Below, piece after piece: positions 1 to 8,572 of a stretch of 27,656 nt of DNA. The position numbers and the translations under genes were made by a program. The notes under the pieces were generated by a model. The model had not been told where the DNA came from. It saw only the letters and a program-made list of their open reading frames with translations, and did no database searches. This DNA comes from JBMOLK01 sp049325575 (GTDB lineage: Bacteria; Bacillota; Clostridia; Acetivibrionales; Acetivibrionaceae): positions 1 through 27,656 of the forward strand of contig JBMOLK010000339.1 of assembly GCA_049325575.1 (NCBI GenBank), written 5' to 3'. Every line of letters begins with the position of its first letter. The first letter of the stretch is position 1.

Positions 1-53
1 CGCAATTGATACAAACCAGTAATAATAAAAATAATGGTTATATATATAAGCAT
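1..53 (-). CDS. N-terminal fragment of a hydrophobic protein, third gene of the ger operon
   Basis: Reading on the minus strand, an ATG at 53-51 opens a frame that stays open to the window edge, giving about 17 mostly Ile/Leu/Thr/Tyr residues, which looks like a membrane segment. An AGGAGG ribosome site lies 7 bases upstream, and the TAG stop of the preceding gerKC-like gene is built into it, so the two are translationally close-coupled. In clostridial ger operons this position is taken either by the GerKB permease or by a short membrane protein. The visible residues do not decide between them. The rest of the gene is outside the window. Confidence 0.6.
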   Translation of the reverse strand, partial: MLIYITIIFIITGLYQL

Positions 54-64
54 TCCAACGCCTC

Positions 65-1264
65 CTAATAAATTGGTTCAGATATCATTCCTGTTCTAAG
101 TATTCTTACTTTTACATCATAGTTTACGTCAATTTCAGGAAAAATTGCATCCCATCTATCACTGATTTTTCTCCATGTACCAGGGTGGTTTCTAAAGATA
201 TGCTCACCAAATCCAAGAAAATCCGTGTTGAGCTCCTTTTGAGCCTTTTTTACAGTTCTGGATACCTGGCTCTCAATTTCTTTTGCAAATATTCTTTCCA
301 TTTCTTCAATATCAGCCTCTTTTAATATATCGTATTCTCCTGACCCGGTCTTGAATGATCCTTTAATTTCCAGTTTTATATTCATTGTTATTTTATTTTC
401 TTTAGGCTGAGCCTTAATACTGCTTTTCGACCTTAATAACTCCAAGGATATTTTTCCATTACGATCTTTATAATCTGTAGTAATGACTCCTGCACGCAAG
501 CCCTCAGTCAACAGGATATAACCTCTCGTTTCTTGGCCATCCAGCCATCCAACCAGTTTATCCTCTTTAAAGACAGCACTTCCTTCAATATAAGCGATAC
601 CAAGTTTTGTGTTATTTAAATCCATTTTTTTAAAATCTTCCCTGTTAGTGGAAAAAGTATTTTGTGAGGTTTCGTAGTAATCAAGTATTCCGGTTATATG
701 ACCCTTGTTTTTTTCCGAGAGGGCCATTAAAAAGCCTTTAAAATTATCTATATAGGATCTTGGCCATTCCTGTTTGATGTTTTCAATAATTCCATCTATC
801 TCAGTAACAAGATGCTTTTCAATATCTGCTGGTACTGTAAGCATATCAGTTGCCCTGCCTTTTGTTACAAGAATACTGTTTTCATACCTGAACTCCCTGT
901 TCCTGGCTATATAATCCATAACATCTCCAACACCCTTTTTGGCAAGGTCCTCACCAATTAAAATTATCCTGTTGTGAAACCAGGCCAGTCTTTTTGTAGC
1001 AATTTTGCCAAGGTTTTTACTTGCACTTGCTATGTTTTTCCCGGTGGCAGTGCCTATCCACGCATTTGACCTTTGCAATCCTGCCGGCCCGGCTGCCCCT
1101 ACAGGCATTATTGATATAACAGTAATTCTTATAGAACCGTCAGGCTCCAAGTCAACACCTGTTGCAGACACTACGGACAGCTCATTTAGCTCCCTTTTTC
1201 CCCAACAGCCCGTAGATGTTATTAGTATAATAATTATTATGATAAAAATCAGTTTTCTTTGCAT
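65..1264 (-). CDS. gerKC: Ger(x)C-family spore germination lipoprotein
   Basis: This is the C subunit of a GerA-type nutrient germinant receptor, a lipoprotein on the outer face of the spore inner membrane. The N-terminus has a basic start, a run of Ile/Leu and a lipobox ending in S-T-G-C followed by W-G, the typical Ger(x)C signal. The rest is soluble and about 400 residues long, normal for the family; a Glu/Lys-rich region near residues 320-350 precedes the C-terminus. The longest frame starts at a GTG at 1270 that overlaps the gerKA stop, but that GTG has no ribosome site. The ATG at 1264 sits 5 bases after GGTGAG and is preferred. It is co-transcribed with the upstream gerKA-like gene and followed directly by another membrane protein. 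Symbol by analogy with clostridial gerKA/KC pairs; the germinant cannot be told from sequence. Confidence 0.9.
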   Translation of the reverse strand: MQRKLIFIIIIIILITSTGCWGKRELNELSVVSATGVDLEPDGSIRITVISIMPVGAAGPAGLQRSNAWIGTATGKNIASASKNLGKIATKRLAWFHNRIILIGEDLAKKGVGDVMDYIARNREFRYENSILVTKGRATDMLTVPADIEKHLVTEIDGIIENIKQEWPRSYIDNFKGFLMALSEKNKGHITGILDYYETSQNTFSTNREDFKKMDLNNTKLGIAYIEGSAVFKEDKLVGWLDGQETRGYILLTEGLRAGVITTDYKDRNGKISLELLRSKSSIKAQPKENKITMNIKLEIKGSFKTGSGEYDILKEADIEEMERIFAKEIESQVSRTVKKAQKELNTDFLGFGEHIFRNHPGTWRKISDRWDAIFPEIDVNYDVKVRILRTGMISEPIY

Positions 1265-1266
1265 TT

Positions 1267-2901
1267 TCACTCACCAGTTCCCGGGCCGGGCTTTAACCCT
1301 TTTTTCATTCTTTGAGTATCAATTTGTCCCATAAAAGTGGGCCTGTCAAGCATAAGCCACTTTGGAAGCCTTGCAACAGTATCTTTCCAGTCTTTTAAAG
1401 TAACAGGAGCAAATGGAGAAAGATACGAGACTCCCACAGACCTTAGTGCCGCCATATGAGTAAGCAGAAAAAGAAGTCCCATAATTATGCCGAATATCCC
1501 TAAAGATCCTGCCAGTATAACCATAGGAAACCTAAGAAGCCTTACTGCTATGGATTGATTATATTTTGGTATTACAAATGAAGTAATTCCAGTAAAAGCA
1601 ACAATTATAACCATGGCAGGAGATGCTATCCCTGCATTAACAGCAGACTCTCCTATGACCAGGGCACCGACTATACTTACTGCCTGGCCTATGGGCTTTG
1701 GAAGTCTTATCCCTGCTTCTCTTAGAATCTCAAAGGTGAATTCCATCAATAGTGCCTCTACGACTGCAGGAAAGGGAATATCAGCCCTTGCGGCAACCAG
1801 TGTTGTCAGAAGGGGGGGAGGTATCATTTCCTGGTGAAAGGTTGTTAAGGCAACGTACACCGAAGGCAGCAGAAGGGTTATTGCAAAAGCTATATATCTT
1901 ATAACCCGGGTAAAAGAACCGTAGTAGAAGCCGTGGTAGTAATCTTCAGAGGAACTTAAAAAATGTACAAAGACAGCAGGAAGTATAAGTGCAAAGGGTG
2001 AGCCGTCTACTAAAACAGTAATACGTCCTTCAGCCAGAGAAGCAGATATTATATCCGGACGTTCCGAGTATTGGGTTTGCGGGAATGGAGAAAATGGAGA
2101 GTCTTGTATAAGCTGCTCCAGTTCGCCGCTGTCATTTATTGCATCTATATCAATCCTGCCAAGTCTTTTCGCTATTTCATCTACAACAGTTTCATCAGCA
2201 ATTCCTTTTATATATGATAATACAACTTGGGTTTTTGTTATCCGGCCTATTTCATACTTTTCCATTTTAAGCTCTGGAGTTTTAATTCTTTTTCTTATAA
2301 GGGATATATTTGTTTTAAGCCCTTCCGTGAAGGCCTCCATGGGTCCTCGTACAACCGATTCGGTTATGGGCTCGCTGACCGATCTTTGCTCCCATTCCTG
2401 TGTGCTTAGGGAGAGAGCGATAGGAGAGCCAGCTATAAAAAGTACACAGTTGGCCTGTAAGATTTCTTTTACTGCAGCCTTCACAGAGGTTATTTCCTTT
2501 ATTTCTCCCATTGTGACAGAGTTGTTCTTTATGACATCAATGAGATTTTGTCCATCCGAAGGTTCATCCCTGCTTTGGTCATTTATATCCAGCATTAGAG
2601 AGTGAAGCAGGTTTTTGTTTATACTCTTGGAATCAACTATTCCTTCGATATAGGCTAAAAGACCTTCAATTTTAAGTGACCCGAAGGTGAATTTTCTAAA
2701 AATTATGTCAAAGCAGTCTTTAAATACGCTCTTAAGCATTTTTAAGTTCTCTTCCACACTATCTGACAGGAGTTGATCTCCGATTGAATTTTCGCTCAGA
2801 GTTTCCGCAAAGGATAGTTTACTATTTATATTTTTATATTTCGCCCTCTTTAAATTTTCGACTTTTATTGGCCTTTTAAATGACTTGTATCCTTTACTCA
2901 C
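1267..2901 (-). CDS. gerKA: GerA-family spore germination receptor subunit A
   Basis: This is the A subunit of a GerA-type germinant receptor in the spore inner membrane. The first roughly 280 residues are soluble and charged, including the stretch around Y-I-K-G-I-A-D that typifies GerA proteins. The C-terminal half holds four to five hydrophobic segments, the stretch R-L-P-K-P-I-G-Q-A-V-S-I-V-G and a G-L-K-P-G-P-G tail. At 544 residues it has full family length. Translation starts at GTG 2901, seven bases after GGAGGG. It is first in a minus-strand operon with gerKC directly downstream, and a forespore sigma-factor type promoter lies about 30 bases upstream. Family assignment is secure; the K-type name is by analogy. 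Confidence 0.93.
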   Translation of the reverse strand: MSKGYKSFKRPIKVENLKRAKYKNINSKLSFAETLSENSIGDQLLSDSVEENLKMLKSVFKDCFDIIFRKFTFGSLKIEGLLAYIEGIVDSKSINKNLLHSLMLDINDQSRDEPSDGQNLIDVIKNNSVTMGEIKEITSVKAAVKEILQANCVLFIAGSPIALSLSTQEWEQRSVSEPITESVVRGPMEAFTEGLKTNISLIRKRIKTPELKMEKYEIGRITKTQVVLSYIKGIADETVVDEIAKRLGRIDIDAINDSGELEQLIQDSPFSPFPQTQYSERPDIISASLAEGRITVLVDGSPFALILPAVFVHFLSSSEDYYHGFYYGSFTRVIRYIAFAITLLLPSVYVALTTFHQEMIPPPLLTTLVAARADIPFPAVVEALLMEFTFEILREAGIRLPKPIGQAVSIVGALVIGESAVNAGIASPAMVIIVAFTGITSFVIPKYNQSIAVRLLRFPMVILAGSLGIFGIIMGLLFLLTHMAALRSVGVSYLSPFAPVTLKDWKDTVARLPKWLMLDRPTFMGQIDTQRMKKGLKPGPGTGE

Positions 2902-2931
2902 TTTCTACCCTCCAAGCTTTATATAATACTT

Positions 2932-2961
2932 TAATTTATCCCCGATGTGGATATTCTATGC
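2932..2961 (-). promoter_or_regulatory. Forespore-type (SigF/SigG) promoter for the ger operon
   Basis: On the minus strand a GCATA element (2961-2957) is followed after 15 bases by GGATAAATTA (2941-2932). This fits the SigF consensus GYWTA-N15-GGNNANANTW at every specified position, and SigG recognises overlapping sequences. The predicted transcription start lies about 25 bases before the gerKA GTG. Germinant receptor operons are known to be forespore-expressed, so both position and meaning agree. Confidence 0.7.
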
Positions 2962-3085
2962 AGTTTATGGTCATATTAATTTGCTCTTAAAAATCAATAT
3001 ACCGGTGTGTCATTATATTAAGATACTTTAATGGTTAAAATATATGGCAGGCTGTAATAATTTACATTTTACGAAGGAGACTGTA

Positions 3086-4999
3086 ATGTTTGAAAGATTT
3101 TTTTATGGTAATATTAATCCTCTTTTTAGAGTTAGTATTAAATTAATCTGGAAATTTATACTCCAGAATATAGAGATTATAATATTTTTAGCTCTTGTTT
3201 TTTATAAAATACAATTGTTTAACAGAGTTCTAGGATTAAATTATTTGAATGACCTGTTTATCCTTACTTCTGCAGGGTCTGTTCTTGTTATGTTGAGTTT
3301 CGGGTTATGGTTTGGCAGAAAAGCAAGAATAGCTCTTCTTTTCACACTAAACCTTTTTATTACTCTGGTTATAATTTCGGATTTAATATACTTCAGATAT
3401 TTTAACGATGTAATATCTGTTCCGGTGTTTTCACAGGTTGTACTTGTTGATTCAATTAAAAGCAGCATAATAAGTCTCTTTAGGAGGATAGACATACTAT
3501 TTATCGCAGATATAATCATTCTAATTCCCATTATTTTATACATGCTAAAGGATAAAAAGATTAGGGATCAAGATATGAGAGGAAGAGCAATATCTGCTGT
3601 TCTGGTTTTGTTTATAGGTATTGTGCTTATTGGCCAGGGCTTTTTTAAAATAAATGTTCTGCAAGGCAATAGACTGTTTTCACATATATTTGACCGTGTA
3701 TATATAGTGGAGAATACGGGAGTTATTAATTTTCACGGATTTGATGCCTATTACAATCTGTTTTACAAAAGCTTTAGCAAGAAGGTAATAACTGATTCAG
3801 AGAAAAACGCTTTAAAAGAAGTTTTTGCAAAGAAGACCGGTGAGAGAAAAGTCCCGGCGCTAAAGGGAAAAGCCAGGGGGCTTAATCTTATTGTTGTTCA
3901 GGTTGAAGCGCTGCAAAACCTTGTTGTCGGTATGAAAATAGGGAACAGTGAGGTTACGCCTAATCTTAACAGCATAATAAAGCGAAGCATTTATTTTAAT
4001 AATTATTATTCACAGACTGACCAGGGAAGTACATCGGATGCCGAGTTTCTTTCAAATGTATCATACTATCCGCTGCCGGGAGGCTCGGTATATTTCAAGT
4101 ATAGTAATAATGCCTTCGAATCCTTGCCAAAGGTGTTAAGGAAAAAAGGGTATGGTACATATGCCATGCACCCATATAAAGCAAGCTTCTGGAACCGGGC
4201 TGCCGTATACCCTGTTCTGGGCTTTGACAGGTTTTATGATGTAAGGGATTATGTTATTGATGAGAAGGTTGGCTGGGGTCTAAGCGATAAATCATTTTTT
4301 ATACAGTCCCTTGAAAAGATCAAAAGATTAAAGGAGCCCTTTTATACGTTTATGATTACCCTGTCATCTCACCACCCTTATGATGCCTTTAAAGACTACA
4401 ATGAATTTCATGCAGGGTCCTATGAAAATACATTCTATGGCAATTATTTGAAAGCAATGCATTATGCCGATAAGGCCCTTGGATTGTTTATAGGGGAGCT
4501 TGAGAGAAGCGGTCTTATGGAGAGGAGTGTTCTTGTTATATACGGCGACCACCCGGCACTACAGAAGGAAAGGCTTGATGATATTAAAGAATATATAGGG
4601 CTTCATAAGGCTAGGGAGATTGCTTGGCTTGATATGCTTAAGGTTCCTCTTGTTATTCACCTTCCGGGGGATGAGGAGTCGGGGGTCAAAACAGTTACGG
4701 GTGGGCAGGTGGATTTATTTCCTACACTGGCAAACCTTCTTGACATAAGTACCCGGTACTGTCTTGGAAAAGACCTTCTAAATACGAAAGAGAGCTATGC
4801 CATATTCAGGGATGGAAGTGTTACAGATGGTAAGAGGGTTTATCTTAAAAAATCCGGTGTGTGCCTCGATACTGAATCGGGAGAGAAGCTTGGCAGGGAT
4901 ATAATGAATGATTATATGGATATTGCCCGGCAAAAGCTTGAAATATCGGATAAGGTGCTTCAAAATGACTTGATAAGATTTTTTGAAAGTGAAAAATAA
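3086..4999 (+). CDS. LtaS-family membrane sulfatase-fold phosphoglycerol transferase (copy 1)
   Basis: Probable lipoteichoic-acid-synthase-like enzyme that moves glycerol phosphate from phosphatidylglycerol onto a glycolipid or polymer outside the membrane. Five hydrophobic segments occupy about residues 20-200. The extracellular sulfatase-fold domain begins near residue 265. Expected catalytic residues are visible: Glu274 in Q-V-E-A-L-Q, nucleophile Thr316 in G-S-T-S-D-A-E-F, and Asp488/His489 in Y-G-D-H-P, plus an S-S-H-H-P-Y motif. A frame is open from 3044, but the ATG at 3086 has GAAGGAGA five bases upstream and starts just before the membrane segments, giving 637 residues. A paralogue follows 161 bases downstream on the same strand. 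Whether it is a synthase, a primase or another phosphoglycerol transferase cannot be decided from sequence. Confidence 0.88.
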   Translation: MFERFFYGNINPLFRVSIKLIWKFILQNIEIIIFLALVFYKIQLFNRVLGLNYLNDLFILTSAGSVLVMLSFGLWFGRKARIALLFTLNLFITLVIISDLIYFRYFNDVISVPVFSQVVLVDSIKSSIISLFRRIDILFIADIIILIPIILYMLKDKKIRDQDMRGRAISAVLVLFIGIVLIGQGFFKINVLQGNRLFSHIFDRVYIVENTGVINFHGFDAYYNLFYKSFSKKVITDSEKNALKEVFAKKTGERKVPALKGKARGLNLIVVQVEALQNLVVGMKIGNSEVTPNLNSIIKRSIYFNNYYSQTDQGSTSDAEFLSNVSYYPLPGGSVYFKYSNNAFESLPKVLRKKGYGTYAMHPYKASFWNRAAVYPVLGFDRFYDVRDYVIDEKVGWGLSDKSFFIQSLEKIKRLKEPFYTFMITLSSHHPYDAFKDYNEFHAGSYENTFYGNYLKAMHYADKALGLFIGELERSGLMERSVLVIYGDHPALQKERLDDIKEYIGLHKAREIAWLDMLKVPLVIHLPGDEESGVKTVTGGQVDLFPTLANLLDISTRYCLGKDLLNTKESYAIFRDGSVTDGKRVYLKKSGVCLDTESGEKLGRDIMNDYMDIARQKLEISDKVLQNDLIRFFESEK

Positions 5000-5068
5000 A
5001 AAAACTTAAGTTTCATATTCTTTCGATATAAATTGATGTTTTATAAACTACATCCCTGCCCTTGTGTA

Positions 5069-5098
5069 AAGGAAAAAAATTTCCTTGATTTTTTTAAC
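5069..5098 (+). terminator. Possible weak terminator between the two LtaS-like genes
   Basis: A seven-base inverted repeat (AAGGAAA 5069-5075, TTTCCTT 5080-5086, AAAA loop) is followed after GA by a run of seven T. The stem is A/T-rich and therefore weak, so it may only attenuate transcription. A TATACT at 5113-5118 could serve as the -10 of a separate promoter for copy 2, but no good -35 is seen at the right distance. Confidence 0.3.
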
Positions 5099-5160
5099 TA
5101 GATGATTTAGGCTATACTTATTGATAAAAAATACGCAAGATAAAAGCGAGGTCTTTTAGG

Positions 5161-7053
5161 ATGAAAGTTAGTGTTGAAAGAGTTAGAAGCAGTTTTTTTC
5201 CAAATCTTGTCCGTAAATTTGACTTGCTTGATGTGGTTTATATAGTCTTTTTTATGTGTTCGATCATATCAAAAAGTGTGTTCCTTCAGTTTCAAAACCA
5301 GTTGAGTTTCTTTCCCTTATTTTCAAAGATAAATATTTATATGCTGGTTGCTACTACATCTTTTGGATTGATAGTTACCTCTTTTATGATAGTCTTTTAT
5401 ACCAGGAACAAGATTTTATTTCTGCTGATTAATATTTTTCTGTCTGTTTTCCTGTTTGCAGATGCCATGTATTTTCGTTACTATAACACAATAATAACAG
5501 TTCCTGTTATCTACCATGTTCAGTTTCTGAACTCTATAGGCGGAAGTGCAGTAAGCCTGCTTAGGAAAAGTGATATCCTGTATTTTCTTGATATACCTCT
5601 TTTTATCGTGTTTACGTTTATTTTTTGGAAGAGAGCCGGCAGCAGAATCCCTGTTCTTAAGAGAATTATGATTGCGTTGCTTATAACCCTTTTGGCCTTT
5701 GGAGGCTTTAAGCTAGCCTTCAGCAAAAATGATACATCCAAGTACGATAACAATTATATTGTAAAGAACCTGGGAATAGGATATTTCCATTATTTTGATA
5801 CAATGAGGTTCATTAAGGAGAATTATTTAAGAAATAAAAAACTGACAAGCGCTGAAGAAAACGATATAAAGACATTTTTTGATGAAAAGAAGAAGAGGTC
5901 TGACAGCTCTTCTAAAAACTTTGCTGGTGATGCAAAAGGTAAAAACTTAATAATTATACAGGTAGAAGCGCTACAGGATTTTGTAATTGGCAAAGAAATA
6001 AATGGTAAGGAAATAACTCCGAACCTGAATAAGTTGGCAAAAGAAAGCCTGTACTTTAATAATATATATGTCCAGGTTGCAGGTGGAAATACTGCTGATG
6101 CGGAGTTTATGACAAACACATCACTGTATCCTGCCAAGGAAGGGGCTGCGTACTTTAGATTTGCAACAAATAAATACAATTCTCTTCCTAAGGTCTTAAA
6201 GGAAACCGGTTATGATTCATATGTTTTTCATGCTTATACGCCTAGTTTCTGGAATAGAACGGAAATGTACAAAGCTATAGGATTTGACAAATTTATAAAC
6301 AGCACCCATTATGTAATGGATGAGTATATCGGTTGGGGTGGATGGGCTTTAAGCGATGATTCCTTCTTTAGACAATCAATGGAGAAGGTTGATGTAAAAA
6401 AGCCATTTTACTCTTTCTTTATAACGCTTTCAAGTCATCATCCCTACAGCTATTTTGATGATAAACAAACCTTTGATGTAGGTCAATATGATAAGACCTA
6501 TCTGGGCAACTACCTAAAGGCACAAAATTATGCGGATAGTGCCATAGGGCGTTATATAGATAAGCTAAAGGAGACAGGGGTATATGAAAACAGCCTCATA
6601 GTTATTTATGGAGACCATACAGGGCTGCCAAAGGCCCAAGCAGGGGAGGATCTGCTTAAGTTCCTGGGTAAAACAGATAGCAAGCTGGAATGGGCGAAAC
6701 TCCAAAAAGTACCTTTGTTTATACACTATTCCGGAATGGAAGGCAAGGTTATTGATAAGACAGGCGGTCAGGTTGATTTTTATCCGCTGGTGGCAAACAT
6801 AATGGGATTTGACAACTATTACGCTTTGGGTAAGGATCTTTTAAACTGCGATAAAGGGTATGCAGTATTAAGAAACGGCTCGGTAATAACTGACGACTTT
6901 TTCTACTTCAGTGATGAAGATAAGGTTTATGATATAAAGACAGGTTCGGCTCTCGATAGGGAAGCTCTTGATAAGGAGATAAAACTATACCAAAAAGATC
7001 TTGATATCTCGGATCTAATGCTGGAAAAGGATGCATTAAGGAAATTAAAATAA
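5161..7053 (+). CDS. LtaS-family membrane sulfatase-fold phosphoglycerol transferase (copy 2)
   Basis: Second, diverged copy of the LtaS-like enzyme, 630 residues, with the same design: five N-terminal membrane segments (about residues 20-195) and an extracellular sulfatase-fold domain. Catalytic residues are kept: Glu269 in Q-V-E-A-L-Q, Thr311 in G-N-T-A-D-A-E-F, Asp485/His486 in Y-G-D-H-T, and S-S-H-H-P-Y. It differs from copy 1 by an extra G-G-W-G insertion after the Y-I-G-W-G stretch and by a different charged linker after the last membrane helix. The start ATG at 5161 follows a GAGGT ribosome site. A strong terminator lies immediately after the stop. The tandem arrangement suggests an old duplication with possible division of labour, for example primase and polymerase; that is inference. 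Confidence 0.88.
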   Translation: MKVSVERVRSSFFPNLVRKFDLLDVVYIVFFMCSIISKSVFLQFQNQLSFFPLFSKINIYMLVATTSFGLIVTSFMIVFYTRNKILFLLINIFLSVFLFADAMYFRYYNTIITVPVIYHVQFLNSIGGSAVSLLRKSDILYFLDIPLFIVFTFIFWKRAGSRIPVLKRIMIALLITLLAFGGFKLAFSKNDTSKYDNNYIVKNLGIGYFHYFDTMRFIKENYLRNKKLTSAEENDIKTFFDEKKKRSDSSSKNFAGDAKGKNLIIIQVEALQDFVIGKEINGKEITPNLNKLAKESLYFNNIYVQVAGGNTADAEFMTNTSLYPAKEGAAYFRFATNKYNSLPKVLKETGYDSYVFHAYTPSFWNRTEMYKAIGFDKFINSTHYVMDEYIGWGGWALSDDSFFRQSMEKVDVKKPFYSFFITLSSHHPYSYFDDKQTFDVGQYDKTYLGNYLKAQNYADSAIGRYIDKLKETGVYENSLIVIYGDHTGLPKAQAGEDLLKFLGKTDSKLEWAKLQKVPLFIHYSGMEGKVIDKTGGQVDFYPLVANIMGFDNYYALGKDLLNCDKGYAVLRNGSVITDDFFYFSDEDKVYDIKTGSALDREALDKEIKLYQKDLDISDLMLEKDALRKLK

Positions 7054-7081
7054 AAATGAGCACCTTCTAAGGTGCTCATTT
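7054..7081. terminator. Bidirectional rho-independent terminator between LtaS copy 2 and hcp
   Basis: A 13-base inverted repeat AAATGAGCACCTT (7054-7066) / AAGGTGCTCATTT (7069-7081) has T-rich sequence after it on the plus strand and on the minus strand. It sits exactly between two convergent genes and can end transcripts from both. Confidence 0.9.
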
Positions 7082-7099
7082 TTATTTTATCTTTTTCAC

Positions 7100-8389
7100 C
7101 TATTCGCCAAGCATTTCCTTTAAGTCGGATGCTGCATTACCTGTAAGCTTTAGGTTGAAGTTCTCCTGTAGAACCTTAACCACTCCTTCCGATAGGAATT
7201 CAGGAGCTTTTGGCCCTATATAAATGTTCTTTACTCCAAGGCTGAAAAGTCCAAGTAATATTGCAACTGCTTTTTGTTCAAACCATGAGAGTACTATTGA
7301 AAGAGGAAGCTCATTAACTGAACATCCGAAAGCTTGTGCAAGGGCAACTGCAATTTTTACAGCAGAGCCAGAGTTGTTGCACTGTCCAAGGTCAATGTAG
7401 CGTGGTATGTTGGTTCCGGGCACTGTGCCAAAGTCGTGGTCATTAAACCTGAACTTACCGCATGATGTAGTCAGGATAACACAGTTCTGTGGTACTGATA
7501 GTGCCAATTCCCTGTAATATTCTCCGCCTTTGCCGGGAGCATCGCATCCGGCTATTACAAAGAATCTTTTTATTTTACCTGATTTTACAGCATCAATTAT
7601 TTCAGGTGCTATACCAAGTACTGTATCGTGATGATATCCTGTTACAAGGGTCTTATCAGAATCAATATTGGCTGATGGCAGCGAAAGTGCCTTTTCAATT
7701 ATGGGTGTAAAGTCATCGTTTTCTATCTTGTTTACTCCCTCAAGACCTGCTACTCCATATGAGAAGAAACGGTCCGAATATGATCCCTTAATTGGCATCA
7801 AACAGTTTGTAGTACCGAGGATTGCCCCTGGAAACTCATCAAAGACTTTTCTTTGATCATACCAGGCCTTTCCTACATTACCCTTAAGGTGAGGATATTT
7901 CTTAAGCTGTGGATAGCCGTGGGCAGGAAGCATTTCTGAGTGAGTATATATATTGACACCTTTACCTTCAGTCTGTTTTAAAAGTTCTTCCAGTGCAAAA
8001 AGATTGTGACCAGTCACAAGTATGCATTTTCCTTCAATCTTGTCTTCACTAACGGTTACTGGCTGTGGAACCCCTAATTTTGACGTGTGAGCTCTATCTA
8101 AAAGATCCATAACTTTTACTGTTGCGGTTCCTACCTTCATTGCCATAGCTATATGTTCAGATAAATTGAAATTCGAATTTGTTAAAGTCATGTATAGTGC
8201 TTCATGAGAAATACCATCTACCTCGGGATCAACAAATCCCAATTCCCTTGCATGTGTTGCATATGCTGCTATTCCTTTTAGGCCAAATACGATGGTATCC
8301 TGAAGACTTGCTATATTTTCATCCTTACCACATATTCCGATTTTTGTACAACCCCCTGCAGGACTGTATTCACACTGATGACAAAACAT
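7100..8389 (-). CDS. hcp: Hybrid-cluster protein (hydroxylamine / NO reductase), short form
   Basis: Iron-sulfur redox enzyme of anaerobes, first described as hydroxylamine reductase and now linked to nitric-oxide detoxification. The N-terminal cubane motif is C-X2-C-X7-C-X5-C (Cys3, 6, 14, 20). Hybrid-cluster ligand motifs follow in order: G-H-N-L-F, T-T-N-C-L-M-P, A-G-C-D-A, T-S-C-G-K, L-G-Q-C-N-N and W-F-E-Q-K. At 429 residues it lacks the roughly 110-residue first helical bundle of the 540-residue proteins; the cysteine motif leads straight into the second bundle (L-K-G-I-A-A-Y-A). This matches the class III form. The ATG at 8389 has AGGAGG eight bases upstream. A CRP/FNR-type operator lies about 100 bases upstream, suggesting control by HcpR or a similar regulator. 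It is transcribed alone. Confidence 0.95.
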   Translation of the reverse strand: MFCHQCEYSPAGGCTKIGICGKDENIASLQDTIVFGLKGIAAYATHARELGFVDPEVDGISHEALYMTLTNSNFNLSEHIAMAMKVGTATVKVMDLLDRAHTSKLGVPQPVTVSEDKIEGKCILVTGHNLFALEELLKQTEGKGVNIYTHSEMLPAHGYPQLKKYPHLKGNVGKAWYDQRKVFDEFPGAILGTTNCLMPIKGSYSDRFFSYGVAGLEGVNKIENDDFTPIIEKALSLPSANIDSDKTLVTGYHHDTVLGIAPEIIDAVKSGKIKRFFVIAGCDAPGKGGEYYRELALSVPQNCVILTTSCGKFRFNDHDFGTVPGTNIPRYIDLGQCNNSGSAVKIAVALAQAFGCSVNELPLSIVLSWFEQKAVAILLGLFSLGVKNIYIGPKAPEFLSEGVVKVLQENFNLKLTGNAASDLKEMLGE

Positions 8390-8490
8390 TTTACATACCT
8401 CCTAAGTAAATTTAATTAGTGTTTGTTACTGTTGATAGTTTAATTTTATTTGATGGACGGGAAAAAATATGTTACCAATGACACACTTTC

Positions 8491-8508
8491 TTGTGATTTT
8501 TATCACAA
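8491..8508. promoter_or_regulatory. CRP/FNR-family operator upstream of hcp
   Basis: A perfect palindrome TTGTGA-N6-TCACAA. CRP/FNR-family regulators bind this form, and the HcpR regulators of hcp genes in anaerobes are reported to use CRP-like sites. Its centre lies about 110 bases before the hcp start. On the minus strand an AT-rich -10-like region (TAACATATTTT, roughly 8475-8465) follows at a distance fitting class II activation, with the site centred near -41. The promoter placement is inference; the palindrome is plain in the sequence. Confidence 0.75.
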
Positions 8509-8572
8509 TTAAAGTACTTAGGGGAGGGATCATATATAAAAATACAGTCTTAAGGAGGTAAATGTACACTAA

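Noticed and set aside
5113..5118. TATACT as -10 of a promoter for the second LtaS-like gene
   Set aside because: The nearest TTGATT lies 22 bases upstream, too far; no alternative -35 is convincing.
5823..6179. 118-codon minus-strand frame inside the second LtaS-like gene
   Set aside because: It overlaps the catalytic region of the real gene and has no ribosome site.
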